Assembly (NCBI GenBank): GCA_025936915.1
Contig: JAICSK010000008.1
Coordinates: 1 to 32,873, forward strand
Reading direction: 5' to 3'
Length of the DNA stretch: 32,873 nucleotides
DNA from: Nocardioides sp.
Lineage (GTDB): Bacteria > Actinomycetota > Actinomycetes > Propionibacteriales > Nocardioidaceae
This document shows, piece by piece, positions 6,920 to 15,394 of the stretch. Numbering within the stretch: position 1 is the stretch's first letter; each line of letters starts with the position of its first letter. The notes under the pieces were generated by a model, which made no database searches, was not told the origin of the DNA, and saw nothing but the letters and a program-made list of their open reading frames with translations. Position numbers and translations under genes: made by a program.

Positions 6920-9649
6920 TCAGCCGGGGATCGTGTCCTCCACAGCGGCGGGCAGGCGGCGGACGAACCAGTCGGACCGCGGGTCGGCCACCGGGTCGAC
7001 CCGGGCACGGGCGGTGAGCACCGTGCAGTGATCCGCGCCCGCCAGCACCAGCGACAGCTCGAGCGAGGAGACCTGCGGCAGGTCGTGCTGGAGCTGGGCG
7101 ACGCGCGAGACCAGGCCCTCGACCGGACCGATGTCCACGACCTCCGAGCCGCGGTAGCCGAAGAGCATCGGCGAGGCCTTGATCTCGCGGGTCATCGCGG
7201 CCGGGTCGCGGGCGCCCAGGGGCGGGATCCGGTAGGACCGGTCCTCGAGCAGCTCGGTGAGCGGGCCGGAGATTCCGAACGACACGACCGGACCGAAGAG
7301 CGGGTCCTCCATGCTCCGGATGCTCAACGGGACACCCGGAGGTGCGTTCTTCTGCACCACGAACCCGGCGCTCTCGGAGTCGTCGATCAGGGTGCCGAGG
7401 CTCTCCCAGGCGACCTTCATCTCGGCGGGGCGGTCGATGTTGCGCCAGACGTGGGCCAGGTCGGGACGCTCGCGCAGCCGGTCCGTGGTCGCCTTGAGCA
7501 CGACATCCCAGCCGAGGTCCCTGCCCGCTTTCGTCGCCTCGCGCAGCGTGGACACCGGTCGGGCTTCCCACAGGCCGACGCCGTACGCCGCGAGCAGCGC
7601 GGTGAGGTCGTCGGCGGCGAGCTCGGTGCCGTCCGGATGGTCGACCAGCAGTCGGTGGATCAGCGCCTTGGCCGCAGCGGGGTCGATGTCGTCGGGGACG
7701 ACGGTCGGGCCGTTGGGGGTGCGCAACCACACGGCGTACTCGACGACGCGGGCGAGGGCACGCACCGCGGCCTCCACCGCGGGGTACGACGGCACCGAGC
7801 CGCGACCCGCCGTCGAGCCGGCCACGTCGGGGACGCGGAGCAGCTCGGGTACGCCCTCGGCACCCAGGAACGACGAGACGAGCGGCTTGTCGGACTGCTC
7901 CCCCACCGCCGCCAGGACGTCCGCGACCTCGACACCGGAGACGTCGATCGGAGGGATGTAGACCGCCACCACGGCGTCGACCTCGGGGTCGTCGATGGCG
8001 GCGTCGAGCGCGTCCTCGAAGTCCGGGCCGGTCGCGTCGGCCCCCAGGGCGACCGAGCGGCTGACGACCAGACCGACCGAGGCTGCGGCATCGGCCGCGA
8101 GCAGACCGAGCGCGTCGGAGTTCCCGACGATGGCGACGCGGCGGCCGCGCGGGAGCGGCTGGTGGGCGACGAGCTGAGCGACGTCGAACATCTCGTCGAG
8201 GGTGTCGACCTGGATCACGCCGGCCTGGCGGAACATGGCGTCGACCGCCTGAGGCGGCGCGCCGATCTTGCGGACGACCTGGCCCATGGGGACGCCCTGC
8301 GTCGTGCGGCCCGAACGCATCGCGATGATCGGCTTCCGCAGGGAGACCCGGCGGGCGATCCGGCTGAACTTCCGCGGGTTGCCGATCGACTCGAGGTAGA
8401 GCAGCACGACCTCGGTGGAGTCGTCCTCCTCCCAGTACTGCAGGAGGTCGTTGCCGGAGACATCGGCGCGGTTGCCGGCGCTGACGAACGTCGAGAGGCC
8501 CAGGCCGCGGTTGTTGGCGCGCTCGAGGATGGCCGTGCCGAGCGCCCCGGACTGGCAGAAGAACCCGGCCCGGCCGCGGTTGGGCTTCTGCGTCGACAGC
8601 GACGCGTTGAGGCTGACCGTGGGGTCGGTGTTGATGATCCCGAGCGCGTTGGGTCCGATCACGCGGAGCCCGTAGGAGCGGGACAGCCCGACGAGCCGCC
8701 GCTGCCGCTGCCGTCCCTCCTCACCGACCTCGGCGAAGCCGGACGAGATGATGATCAGGCCGTGCACGCCCTTGGCGGCACAGTCGAGGACGACGTCCTG
8801 CACCGACTCGGCGGGAACCGCCACCACCGCGACGTCGACGTCGCCCGGGATGTCGGCCACGGTCGAGTACGCCGGCAGGCCGGACACGGCCTTGGCCGTC
8901 GGGTTCACGACGTACACCCGGCCGGTGTAGTCGCCGAGCACGAGGTTGCGCACGAGCGCCTGGCCGACCGTGTCCTGACGGCGGGAGGCCCCGATCACCG
9001 CGACGGACGCCGGGTTGAAGAACTTCTCGATGGAGGCGGCCTCGGCGCGGTGCTCGCGCCCGGCCATCACCCCGATCGCGGTGTCGGTGGGCTCGATCGG
9101 GAACTCCAGGGTGATCACGCCGTCCTCGAAGCCGCTGACCAGCCGGTAGCCGGCGTCGCGGAACGTCTGGATCATCCGGTGGTTGTCGGGCAGCACCTCG
9201 GCCACGAAGCGCTCGATCCCCCGCTCTCGGCCCGCCTGGGCGAGGTGCTCGAGCAGGAGCTGGCCGATGCCGCGCCCCTGCTGGGCGTCCTCGACCAGGA
9301 ACGCGACCTCGGCCGTCTCGGCCGGCGCGGACTCGGGGTCGTCGGCGTCGGCGGGGTGCCCCTCGTAGCTGCCGAGCGCGATCATCCGCCCCGAGAGCAG
9401 CATCACGAACGCCACCCGGCGGACGTGGTCGACCTGGGTGAACCGGGCGATGTCCCGCTCGGACAGGTGGGGCATCGGGGAGAAGAACCGGTAGTACTTC
9501 GACTGGTCGGAGACCTGGCCGTAGAAGTCGACGAGCAGTTCCGCGTCACCCGGCCGGATCGGCCGGATGTGGGCCGTGCCGCCGTCGCGCAGCAGCACGT
9601 CGGCCTCCCAGTGGCGGGGGGCCACGTGCTCGTCGGCTCGGGCGGTCAC
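6920..9649 (-). CDS. GNAT acetyltransferase fused to an NDP-forming acyl-CoA-synthetase-like module (Pat type)
   Basis: This protein has 909 residues. Residues about 20-185 form a GNAT domain (HIRPIRPGDAELL, then EDAQQGRGIGQLLLEHL as the acetyl-CoA loop). From about 210 a CoA-binding Rossmann domain follows (FNPASVAVIGASRR), then succinyl-CoA-ligase-like domains (GRRVAIVGNSDALG) and a C-terminal ATP-grasp region. A GNAT domain ahead of the synthetase part is the order known for Streptomyces-type protein acetyltransferases. These acetylate lysines, classically on acyl-CoA synthetases. The SHTG loop that holds the phosphohistidine in active ADP-forming synthetases is replaced here (RTTQGVPMGQVVRK, near residue 450). 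The synthetase half is therefore probably a sensor, not an enzyme. The start is GTG 9649 with a -10 hexamer 7 nt upstream. Confidence 0.88.
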   Translation of the reverse strand: MTARADEHVAPRHWEADVLLRDGGTAHIRPIRPGDAELLVDFYGQVSDQSKYYRFFSPMPHLSERDIARFTQVDHVRRVAFVMLLSGRMIALGSYEGHPADADDPESAPAETAEVAFLVEDAQQGRGIGQLLLEHLAQAGRERGIERFVAEVLPDNHRMIQTFRDAGYRLVSGFEDGVITLEFPIEPTDTAIGVMAGREHRAEAASIEKFFNPASVAVIGASRRQDTVGQALVRNLVLGDYTGRVYVVNPTAKAVSGLPAYSTVADIPGDVDVAVVAVPAESVQDVVLDCAAKGVHGLIIISSGFAEVGEEGRQRQRRLVGLSRSYGLRVIGPNALGIINTDPTVSLNASLSTQKPNRGRAGFFCQSGALGTAILERANNRGLGLSTFVSAGNRADVSGNDLLQYWEEDDSTEVVLLYLESIGNPRKFSRIARRVSLRKPIIAMRSGRTTQGVPMGQVVRKIGAPPQAVDAMFRQAGVIQVDTLDEMFDVAQLVAHQPLPRGRRVAIVGNSDALGLLAADAAASVGLVVSRSVALGADATGPDFEDALDAAIDDPEVDAVVAVYIPPIDVSGVEVADVLAAVGEQSDKPLVSSFLGAEGVPELLRVPDVAGSTAGRGSVPSYPAVEAAVRALARVVEYAVWLRTPNGPTVVPDDIDPAAAKALIHRLLVDHPDGTELAADDLTALLAAYGVGLWEARPVSTLREATKAGRDLGWDVVLKATTDRLRERPDLAHVWRNIDRPAEMKVAWESLGTLIDDSESAGFVVQKNAPPGVPLSIRSMEDPLFGPVVSFGISGPLTELLEDRSYRIPPLGARDPAAMTREIKASPMLFGYRGSEVVDIGPVEGLVSRVAQLQHDLPQVSSLELSLVLAGADHCTVLTARARVDPVADPRSDWFVRRLPAAVEDTIPG

Positions 9650-9656
9650 CCGGGGA

Positions 9657-9662
9657 ATAGTA
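9657..9662 (-). promoter_or_regulatory. -10 element TACTAT, leaderless promoter of the acetyltransferase operon
   Basis: Minus-strand TACTAT fits TANNNT and is followed by 7 nt and then the GTG start. Transcription would begin at the start codon. No Shine-Dalgarno sequence is present, which agrees with leaderless translation of the three-gene operon. Confidence 0.5.
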
Positions 9663-9694
9663 GGGCGCGCAGGTTTCGCGGAGGTTGCCGTCGG

Positions 9695-10285
9695 TCAACC
9701 CCGGAGCGCATACCTCAGGTGCAGCACGCGCTCACCCTGGATCACCACGTGCGGGTCCTCGAGCACGATCTCCTCGGTCGAGCTCCCCAGGAACTTCTTG
9801 CCCTGCCCCAGGAAGACCGGGGCCAGGTCGATCGCGAGCACGTCGGCCAGCCCCGCGGCGACGATCTGGCCGGCGACCTCGCCGGCCGACACCACCACCG
9901 AGCCGTCCCCGGCGTGCTCGGTGGCACGGCGCATCGCGTCCTCCACCCCGTCGGTGCAGAAGGTGTACGGCGCTCCCGGGAACCGTTCGCGCCACTCGTC
10001 GACGTCGTCGTGGTGCGTGACGACGAAGACATGATCGCCGACGATCGGGCGCCCGTTCCACCCGTCGACGTGGTCGAACAGGTGCCGGCCGATCACCTGG
10101 CAGCGGACGTCCCCGTGGTCGAGGTAGTCGGCCGACGCCTGCGAGACATGGAAGACGTGCTCGGGGTTGAACCGCAGCTCGACGTCACCGGCCTCGTACC
10201 AGTCGAAGATCGGTCCGACGCTGTCGTCGGGACGGGCGATGAAGCCGTCGAGCGAGGCGACGGCCTGGACGATCACGGTGGCCAT
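9695..10285 (-). CDS. RibD C-terminal / dihydrofolate reductase family protein
   Basis: This 196-residue protein starts MATVIVQAVASLDGFIARPDDSVGPIFDWY, the hallmark N terminus of the DHFR-like RibD_C family. It ends HLRYALRG, with the usual VLEDPHVVIQGERVLHLRY strand. The family binds NADPH, but most small members have no known substrate. True folate reduction should not be assumed. The ATG at 10285 is chosen because AGAAGGAG lies 7 nt upstream. A longer version from TTG 10309 lacks such a site. The promoter side carries two CAAC-N6-GTTG dyads, one of whose relatives lies before the ArsR/SRPBCC operon at 29471. In many actinobacteria, genes of these three families sit together. Confidence 0.85.
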   Translation of the reverse strand: MATVIVQAVASLDGFIARPDDSVGPIFDWYEAGDVELRFNPEHVFHVSQASADYLDHGDVRCQVIGRHLFDHVDGWNGRPIVGDHVFVVTHHDDVDEWRERFPGAPYTFCTDGVEDAMRRATEHAGDGSVVVSAGEVAGQIVAAGLADVLAIDLAPVFLGQGKKFLGSSTEEIVLEDPHVVIQGERVLHLRYALRG

Positions 10286-10306
10286 GGTCGGACTCCTTCT
10301 CGTATT

Positions 10307-10366
10307 CAACTCCTAGGTTGATCAAGAGCCAACCAGGCGCCATCACCTTTGGCAACCGTTTGGTTG
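10307..10366. promoter_or_regulatory. Pair of CAAC-N6-GTTG dyads upstream of the DHFR-family gene
   Basis: CAACTCCTAGGTTG (10307-10320) and CAACCGTTTGGTTG (10353-10366) share CAAC-N6-GTTG and are centred 46 bp apart. They lie between the divergent DHFR-family and parC starts. The first begins 22 nt before the DHFR-family ATG, a repressor-like position. A third copy lies at 29471-29484 before the SRPBCC–ArsR operon. Confidence 0.5.
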
Positions 10367-10434
10367 AGTAGACTTCCGGTCCTCCGCGGCGTGCCCCACG
10401 TCGCAGGGTCGGCGCCACCGGCGAGAATGCGCCC

Positions 10435-12894
10435 ATGGCACGCGGCGGCACCCGGCAGCAGGATCTCCCCGACGACTTCGAGGAGCACATCCTCGACACC
10501 GACATCACGCAGGAGATGGAGGCGTCCTACCTCGAGTACGCCTACTCCGTCATCTACTCCCGCGCACTGCCCGATGCCCGCGACGGCCTCAAGCCCGTCC
10601 AGCGCCGGATCCTCTACACGATGAACGACATGGGGGTGCGACCCGACCGCGGCCACGTGAAGAGCGCCCGCGTCGTGGGCGAGGTGATGGGGCGGCTGCA
10701 CCCCCACGGGGACGGCGCGATCTACGACGCCCTCGTGCGGATGGCCCAACCCTGGGCGATGCGGCTGCCCACGGTCGACGGGCACGGCAACTTCGGCTCC
10801 CCGGGCGGCGACGACCCGCCGGCCGCGATGCGCTACACCGAGTGCCGGATGACACCGGCCGCGATCGCGATGACGGCGTCCATCGACGAGGACACCGTCG
10901 ACTTCAAGCCCAACTACGACAGCCGGGAGCTCGAGCCGGCGGTGCTGCCGGCCGCGATCCCCCACCTCGTGGTCAACGGCGCGAGCGGCATCGCGGTCGG
11001 CATGGCGACCAACATGGCGCCGCACAACCTGGTCGAGGTGGTGCAGGCGCTGCGCCACCTGATCACCCACCCCGACGCGACCCTCGACGACCTGATGCGG
11101 TTCGTCCCCGGCCCCGACCTACCGACGGGAGGCATGATCGTGGGCCTCGACGGTGTGCGCGAGGCCTACGAGTCGGGTCGGGGCATCTTCAAGATGCGCG
11201 CCGCGGCCCGGGTCGAGCCCGTGGGGCGGCGCAAGGGCATCGTCGTCACCGAGCTACCCTACGGCGTCGGCACCGAGAAGGTCTCCGAGCGGATCAAGAC
11301 GCTGGTGCAGTCCAAGAAGCTGCAGGGCATCGCCGACATCAAGGACCTGACCGACCGCCAGCACGGGCTCCGGCTCGTGATCGAGGTCAAGAACGGCTTC
11401 GTCCCCGAGGCGCTGCTCGAGCAGCTCTACCGGCAGACGCCGATGGAGGAGTCCTTCGGGATCAACAACGTCGCGCTGGTCGACGGGCAGCCGCGCACGC
11501 TCGGCCTGAAGGACCTGCTCCAGGTGTTCCTCGACCACCGCTTCGACGTCGTACGCCGGCGCTCGCGGTTCCGGCGGGAGAAGGCCGCCGACCGGCTCCA
11601 CCTGGTCGAGGGTCTGCTGGTCGCGATCCTCGACATCGACGAGGTGATCCAGCTGATCCGGTCGTCGGACAACGCGGCGGCGGCCAAGGAGCGGCTGATG
11701 TCGGTCTTCGACCTCTCCGAAGCGCAGGCCGACTACATCCTCGACATGCCGCTGCGGCGGTTGACCCGGTTCTCCAAGCTGGAGCTGGAGAAGGAGAAGG
11801 ACGAGCTCGAGCGGACGATCGAGCGGCTCGACGCGATCCTCGCCGACGACCACCTGCTCCGGAAGGTCGTCTCCGACGAGCTCGGCGAGGTGGCCACCAC
11901 CTTCGGCACCCCGCGGCGCACGATCCTGCTCGAGTCGGCCGGGGTCACGGTGTCGGCAGCCACGGCAACGCTCGAGGTGGCAGACGACCCGTGTTTCGCC
12001 TACCTGTCGTCGTCCGGACTGCTGGCCCGGTCGTCGTCCTCGGAGCTGCCGAGCGGTGACGGCGCCCGCGCCAACCACGACGTCATCGTCTCGGCGGTGA
12101 CGACAACCGCCCGAGGCGAGCTCGGTGCGCTGACCTCCCGCGGTCGGGTCGTCCGACTCCAGGTGCTCGACCTGCCGGCTCTCCCCGACTCGGCCAACCA
12201 CCCCAACCTCCAGGGCGGGCTCCCGTTCGACCTGGTGCGCTCGCTCCAGCCGGGCGAGCGGGTGCTCGCGCTGTGCGGCTTGCGCTCCGACGGCCCGGGA
12301 ATCGCGCTCGGCACCCGGCAGGGCGTCGTCAAGCGTGTCAACCCCGAGGTCCTGGGCAAGGACGAGTGGGACGTGATCGCGCTCAAGGACGGCGACGAGG
12401 TCGTCGGCGCCGTCGAGCTCCGCACCGGTGACGAGGAGCTGTGCTTCATCAGCTCCGACGCCCAGCTGCTCCACTTCGGCGCATCCGGCGTCCGCCCGCA
12501 GGGCCGCAGCGGTGGCGGCATGGCCGGGATCAAGCTGGGCAGCGGCCAGACCGCGGTCTGGTTCGGCGCCCTCGACCCTGCGTCCTCGGTCGTGGTGACG
12601 GCGAGTGGCTCGTCGACGGCGCTGCCGGGCACCGAGCCCGGAGCCGTCAAGGTCACGCCGTTCGCGGAGTATCCCGGTAAGGGTCGCGCCACCGGCGGGG
12701 TGCGCTGCCACCGGTTCCTCAAGGGCGAGGACGCCCTGGTCTTCGCCTGGGCCGGCGCTGCGCCGGCTCGCGCCGCTGCGGCCAGCGGATCGCCGGTCGA
12801 CCTCCCGGAGGCCACCGGCAGGCGCGACGGCAGCGGTACGCCGGGCTCCCAGCCGATCGCCGCGTGCGCCGGTCCGGTGCCCGCCCAGCTGTGA
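10435..12894 (+). CDS. parC: DNA topoisomerase IV subunit A
   Basis: This 819-residue type IIA topoisomerase subunit breaks and rejoins DNA to decatenate chromosomes, together with subunit B encoded at 22383-24446 on the other strand. The breakage-reunion domain starts [27 protein letters not shown]. The catalytic Tyr134 is in [11 protein letters not shown] coiled-coil tower ([21 protein letters not shown], about 445-470) and GyrA/ParC C-terminal propeller repeats follow. Assignment as ParC rather than GyrA rests on the shorter C-terminal domain and the pairing with the sigA-linked parE. The ATG at 10435 has no ribosome site. GAGAAT lies 6-7 nt upstream, another possible leaderless start. The lipoprotein gene follows after 12 nt. 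Confidence 0.9.
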   Translation: MARGGTRQQDLPDDFEEHILDTDITQEMEASYLEYAYSVIYSRALPDARDGLKPVQRRILYTMNDMGVRPDRGHVKSARVVGEVMGRLHPHGDGAIYDALVRMAQPWAMRLPTVDGHGNFGSPGGDDPPAAMRYTECRMTPAAIAMTASIDEDTVDFKPNYDSRELEPAVLPAAIPHLVVNGASGIAVGMATNMAPHNLVEVVQALRHLITHPDATLDDLMRFVPGPDLPTGGMIVGLDGVREAYESGRGIFKMRAAARVEPVGRRKGIVVTELPYGVGTEKVSERIKTLVQSKKLQGIADIKDLTDRQHGLRLVIEVKNGFVPEALLEQLYRQTPMEESFGINNVALVDGQPRTLGLKDLLQVFLDHRFDVVRRRSRFRREKAADRLHLVEGLLVAILDIDEVIQLIRSSDNAAAAKERLMSVFDLSEAQADYILDMPLRRLTRFSKLELEKEKDELERTIERLDAILADDHLLRKVVSDELGEVATTFGTPRRTILLESAGVTVSAATATLEVADDPCFAYLSSSGLLARSSSSELPSGDGARANHDVIVSAVTTTARGELGALTSRGRVVRLQVLDLPALPDSANHPNLQGGLPFDLVRSLQPGERVLALCGLRSDGPGIALGTRQGVVKRVNPEVLGKDEWDVIALKDGDEVVGAVELRTGDEELCFISSDAQLLHFGASGVRPQGRSGGGMAGIKLGSGQTAVWFGALDPASSVVVTASGSSTALPGTEPGAVKVTPFAEYPGKGRATGGVRCHRFLKGEDALVFAWAGAAPARAAAASGSPVDLPEATGRRDGSGTPGSQPIAACAGPVPAQL

Positions 12895-12906
12895 CAGGGT
12901 GACCCC

Positions 12907-13593
12907 ATGGCCCTGCGACGACTGGTCCTGCCGCTGGTGGCCGTGGTGCTCACCCTCAGCGCGTGCGGCGGGAACTCCTCGTCCCACCAGGATCCGGCGA
13001 CGGCGCTGAAGACGGCCGAGCAGAAGCTCGAGGGCACCAGCGGCGTCCAGATCTCGCTGAGCTCCACCGACCTGCCCGGCGGCGTCCAGGGCCTGAAGTC
13101 CGCATCCGGCACCGTGACCGACGCGCCGGCGTTCGACGGCAGTCTCGGGGTGGTCACGGGCCTCGGGTCGTTCTCCGTGCCGGTGAAGTCGGTGGGGGGC
13201 AAGGTCTACGCCCAGATCCCGCTCACGCCGGGATGGTCCGAGGTCGACCCGTCCGACTACGGCGCGCCCGATCCCGCCGAGCTGATCAGCAGTGACAAGG
13301 GCGTCCCCTCTCTGCTCGTGGCCACCCAGGACCCGAAGAGCGACAAGGACGTCCGAGGCGGTCTCGACCACAAGGAGGTGCTGTCGACGATCACCGGCAC
13401 CGTGCCCGGCTCCGCGGTCGCCGCGATCATCCCGGGCGCATCCGGCGACTTCGACGCGACGTACGGGCTGTCCTCCGACGGTGAGCTGCGGCAGGTCACG
13501 CTGACCGGCGACTTCTACGGCGGCCACCCGACCAACACCTACACCCTCGTGCTCACCGACTACGGCACCCATCAGGACATCACCGCGCCGTGA
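12907..13593 (+). CDS. lprG: LprG-type lipoprotein (LppX/LprAFG family)
   Basis: The protein has 228 residues. A lipoprotein signal ends in the lipobox LSAC with lipid-modified Cys20, so it is anchored on the outer face of the membrane. The rest follows the LppX/LprAFG fold: ALKTAEQKLEGTSGVQISL, then alternating strands including VGGKVYAQIPLTPGWSEVDPSDYG and a C-terminal LTDYG. In mycobacteria LprG carries triacylglycerides and lipoglycans through a hydrophobic cavity. Its gene forms an operon with the P55 exporter, as here, where the MFS gene starts 7 bases after this stop. The cargo in this organism is inferred. The gene name is by family and context. Confidence 0.85.
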   Translation: MALRRLVLPLVAVVLTLSACGGNSSSHQDPATALKTAEQKLEGTSGVQISLSSTDLPGGVQGLKSASGTVTDAPAFDGSLGVVTGLGSFSVPVKSVGGKVYAQIPLTPGWSEVDPSDYGAPDPAELISSDKGVPSLLVATQDPKSDKDVRGGLDHKEVLSTITGTVPGSAVAAIIPGASGDFDATYGLSSDGELRQVTLTGDFYGGHPTNTYTLVLTDYGTHQDITAP

Positions 13594-13600
13594 CGAGCCG

Positions 13601-15394
13601 ATGAGGAACAGCCCCCGGCTGCTGCTCGGGCTGGCAGCGGTCGCGGTGGCCTTCGCGGCGGCCGACACCTACGTCGTCGTGCTCGCGCTGCCGGACATGA
13701 TGGAGTCCGCCGGCATCCCGATCGACCAGCTCCAGCGGGGCGCTCCGATCGTGTCCGGCTTCCTGCTCGGGTACGTCGCGATGCTGCCGCTGATCGGGCG
13801 GATCGCCGACCTGCGTGGCCGGGTACCGGTGCTGATCGGGGCGTTGGTGCTGTTCGCCGTGGGCTCACTGGTGACCACCGCGGCGTACGACCTGCCGAGC
13901 CTGGTGGCCGGCCGCTTCCTGCAAGGTGTCGGCGGCGGGGGCCTGGTCCCGGCGACCCTGGCACTGGTCGCCGACGTCTATCCCGTCGAGCGACGCGGCG
14001 TACCCCTCGGGATCGTCTCGGCCGTGCAGGAGCTGGGCAGCGTGGTCGGCCCGCTCTACGGCGCCGTGATCCTGGCCGTCTCCGACTGGCGGGTGATCTT
14101 CGCGGTCAACCTGGTCGTCGGGCTGGCGTTGGCGGCGGCTCTCCGGTCCTTGCGGTTTGGCACCAATCCGCAAGGAAGTGCACAGAAGACCTGCAGTTCG
14201 CCACCAATGGGTGGGGTTGCGGGACCACGGGGATGGGCCACCGTGGACTGGTCAGGCGTCGTCTTCCTCCTGGTCGTGGCCGGAGCGGCCGCACTCGTGG
14301 TGGTCGAGCCGACGCCCCTGGTGATGGACGTGACGTGGGGCCAGCTGTTCATCCCGGTAACGGGCGCGAGCCGATGGCTGTCCCCGCTCGGGCTGGTCGC
14401 GGTCGTCGCCGCGCTCCTGTTCCTGGTGCGCTGCTGGACCGCCCGCCGTCCGCTGGCCGACCTGCGCGGCTGGTGGCAGGCCGCGGTCAAGGCCGACCTC
14501 CCTGGTGCGCTGTTCCTTGCGGCATCGCTCGGCGGGGTCATCCTGGCGTTCGCGACCGCCGACCCCCGGGTCCAGGTGTTCGCGCGCCAGGGCTGGTGGT
14601 ACCTCCTCGCGGCCGTCGTCGCCAGCGTCGCCTTCGTCTGGCACCTGCGGACGGACGACGCGCCGCTGGTGCCGCACGGGGCCTTCCGGCGTACGCCGGC
14701 CTGGGGGTCGCTGGTGGTGAGCTTCTTCGTCGGCTCGGCCCTGATCGCCGCCCTCATCGACATCCCGATCTTCGCCCGCACCACGGTGTACGCCGACTCC
14801 CAGCTGCTCGCCGCCCTGGTCCTGGTGCGCTTCCTGGTCGCGCTCCCGGTCGGTGCCGTCGTCGGCGGCTACCTCTCGCGCACCTACGCCGCCGGCCTCG
14901 TCACCGCGGTCGGGATGGTGCTCGCCGCGGCGGGGTTCGTGCTGATGAGCCGGTGGGACCTCACCTCGCTGCACGGGTGGCCGGCCACGGTCCCGCTGCT
15001 CCTGGGTGGCTTCGGATTCGGGCTCGCGCTGGCCCCGGTGAACGCCGCCGTGCTCGCGGCGACCGACTCCGACGTCCACGGCCTGGCCGGCGCGGGGGTC
15101 GTCGTGTCGCGGATGATGGGGATGCTCGTCGGCGTCTCGGCGCTGACCACGATCGGACTCCGCCGCTACTACGCGGAGGCCGGCGACCTCCCCCCACCCC
15201 TCCAGGTCTGCGGGGGCACCACGACGCGGTGCGATGCGTTCGACCATCTGCTGCAGGAGGCAGGCATCGCCCAGGAGCAGACCGTGTTCGTGGGTGCGGC
15301 GGGGTGTGCGCTCGCGGCCGCGGTCCTGGCCGTGGTGCTGTTCCGTGGGGTCGAGACGAGGGCGTTACCCTCGCGTCCGTGGCTGAACCCGTGA
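13601..15394 (+). CDS. P55/Rv1410-like MFS transporter
   Basis: This 597-residue membrane protein has many hydrophobic helices (about 14). It carries the MFS motif GRIADLRGRVP (about 66-76) and an acidic residue, Asp22, in the first helix (AADTYVVVLALPDMM), as in mycobacterial P55. Together with the LprG lipoprotein encoded directly upstream it is expected to move lipids or lipoglycans out of the inner membrane, and it may affect drug tolerance. It is longer than the mycobacterial protein (about 520). Part of the excess is a segment at residues about 184-212 (bases 14148-14235), which has lower GC and a near-palindrome. It follows the helix ending LRSLRFG and lies in a predicted loop. The stop overlaps the GTG of the carbonic anhydrase gene if that start is used. 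Confidence 0.88.
   Translation: MRNSPRLLLGLAAVAVAFAAADTYVVVLALPDMMESAGIPIDQLQRGAPIVSGFLLGYVAMLPLIGRIADLRGRVPVLIGALVLFAVGSLVTTAAYDLPSLVAGRFLQGVGGGGLVPATLALVADVYPVERRGVPLGIVSAVQELGSVVGPLYGAVILAVSDWRVIFAVNLVVGLALAAALRSLRFGTNPQGSAQKTCSSPPMGGVAGPRGWATVDWSGVVFLLVVAGAAALVVVEPTPLVMDVTWGQLFIPVTGASRWLSPLGLVAVVAALLFLVRCWTARRPLADLRGWWQAAVKADLPGALFLAASLGGVILAFATADPRVQVFARQGWWYLLAAVVASVAFVWHLRTDDAPLVPHGAFRRTPAWGSLVVSFFVGSALIAALIDIPIFARTTVYADSQLLAALVLVRFLVALPVGAVVGGYLSRTYAAGLVTAVGMVLAAAGFVLMSRWDLTSLHGWPATVPLLLGGFGFGLALAPVNAAVLAATDSDVHGLAGAGVVVSRMMGMLVGVSALTTIGLRRYYAEAGDLPPPLQVCGGTTTRCDAFDHLLQEAGIAQEQTVFVGAAGCALAAAVLAVVLFRGVETRALPSRPWLNP
14148..14235. repeat. In-frame atypical insert with near-palindrome inside the MFS gene
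   Basis: CCTTGCGG (14148-14155) and CCGCAAGG (14168-14175) are perfect inverted 8-mers. The 12 nt between them contain TTGG-CA-CCAA, so the 28 bp are nearly fully palindromic. A further inverted partner TTGCGG lies at 14218-14223. CACCAAT occurs at 14161 and again at about 14202. GC and codon use fall below the flanking gene. It may be a small repeat element that inserted in frame. Confidence 0.4.

Noticed and set aside
9683-9700. GGTTG-N8-CAACC at the DHFR-family 3' end as a fourth operator
   Set aside because: The half-sites are in the opposite order to CAAC-N6-GTTG and the stem is only 5 bp. It is more likely a weak 3' hairpin or chance.
7028-10321. Plus-strand open frame of 1097 codons
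   Set aside because: It is antisense to the acetyltransferase and DHFR-family genes. Its translation is low-complexity Arg/Asp/Val-rich text typical of a shadow frame in high-GC DNA, with no family motifs.
11254-13668. Minus-strand open frame of 804 codons
   Set aside because: It is antisense to parC and lprG, whose motifs (RYTEC, LSAC lipobox) are unmistakable. The antisense product shows no domain.
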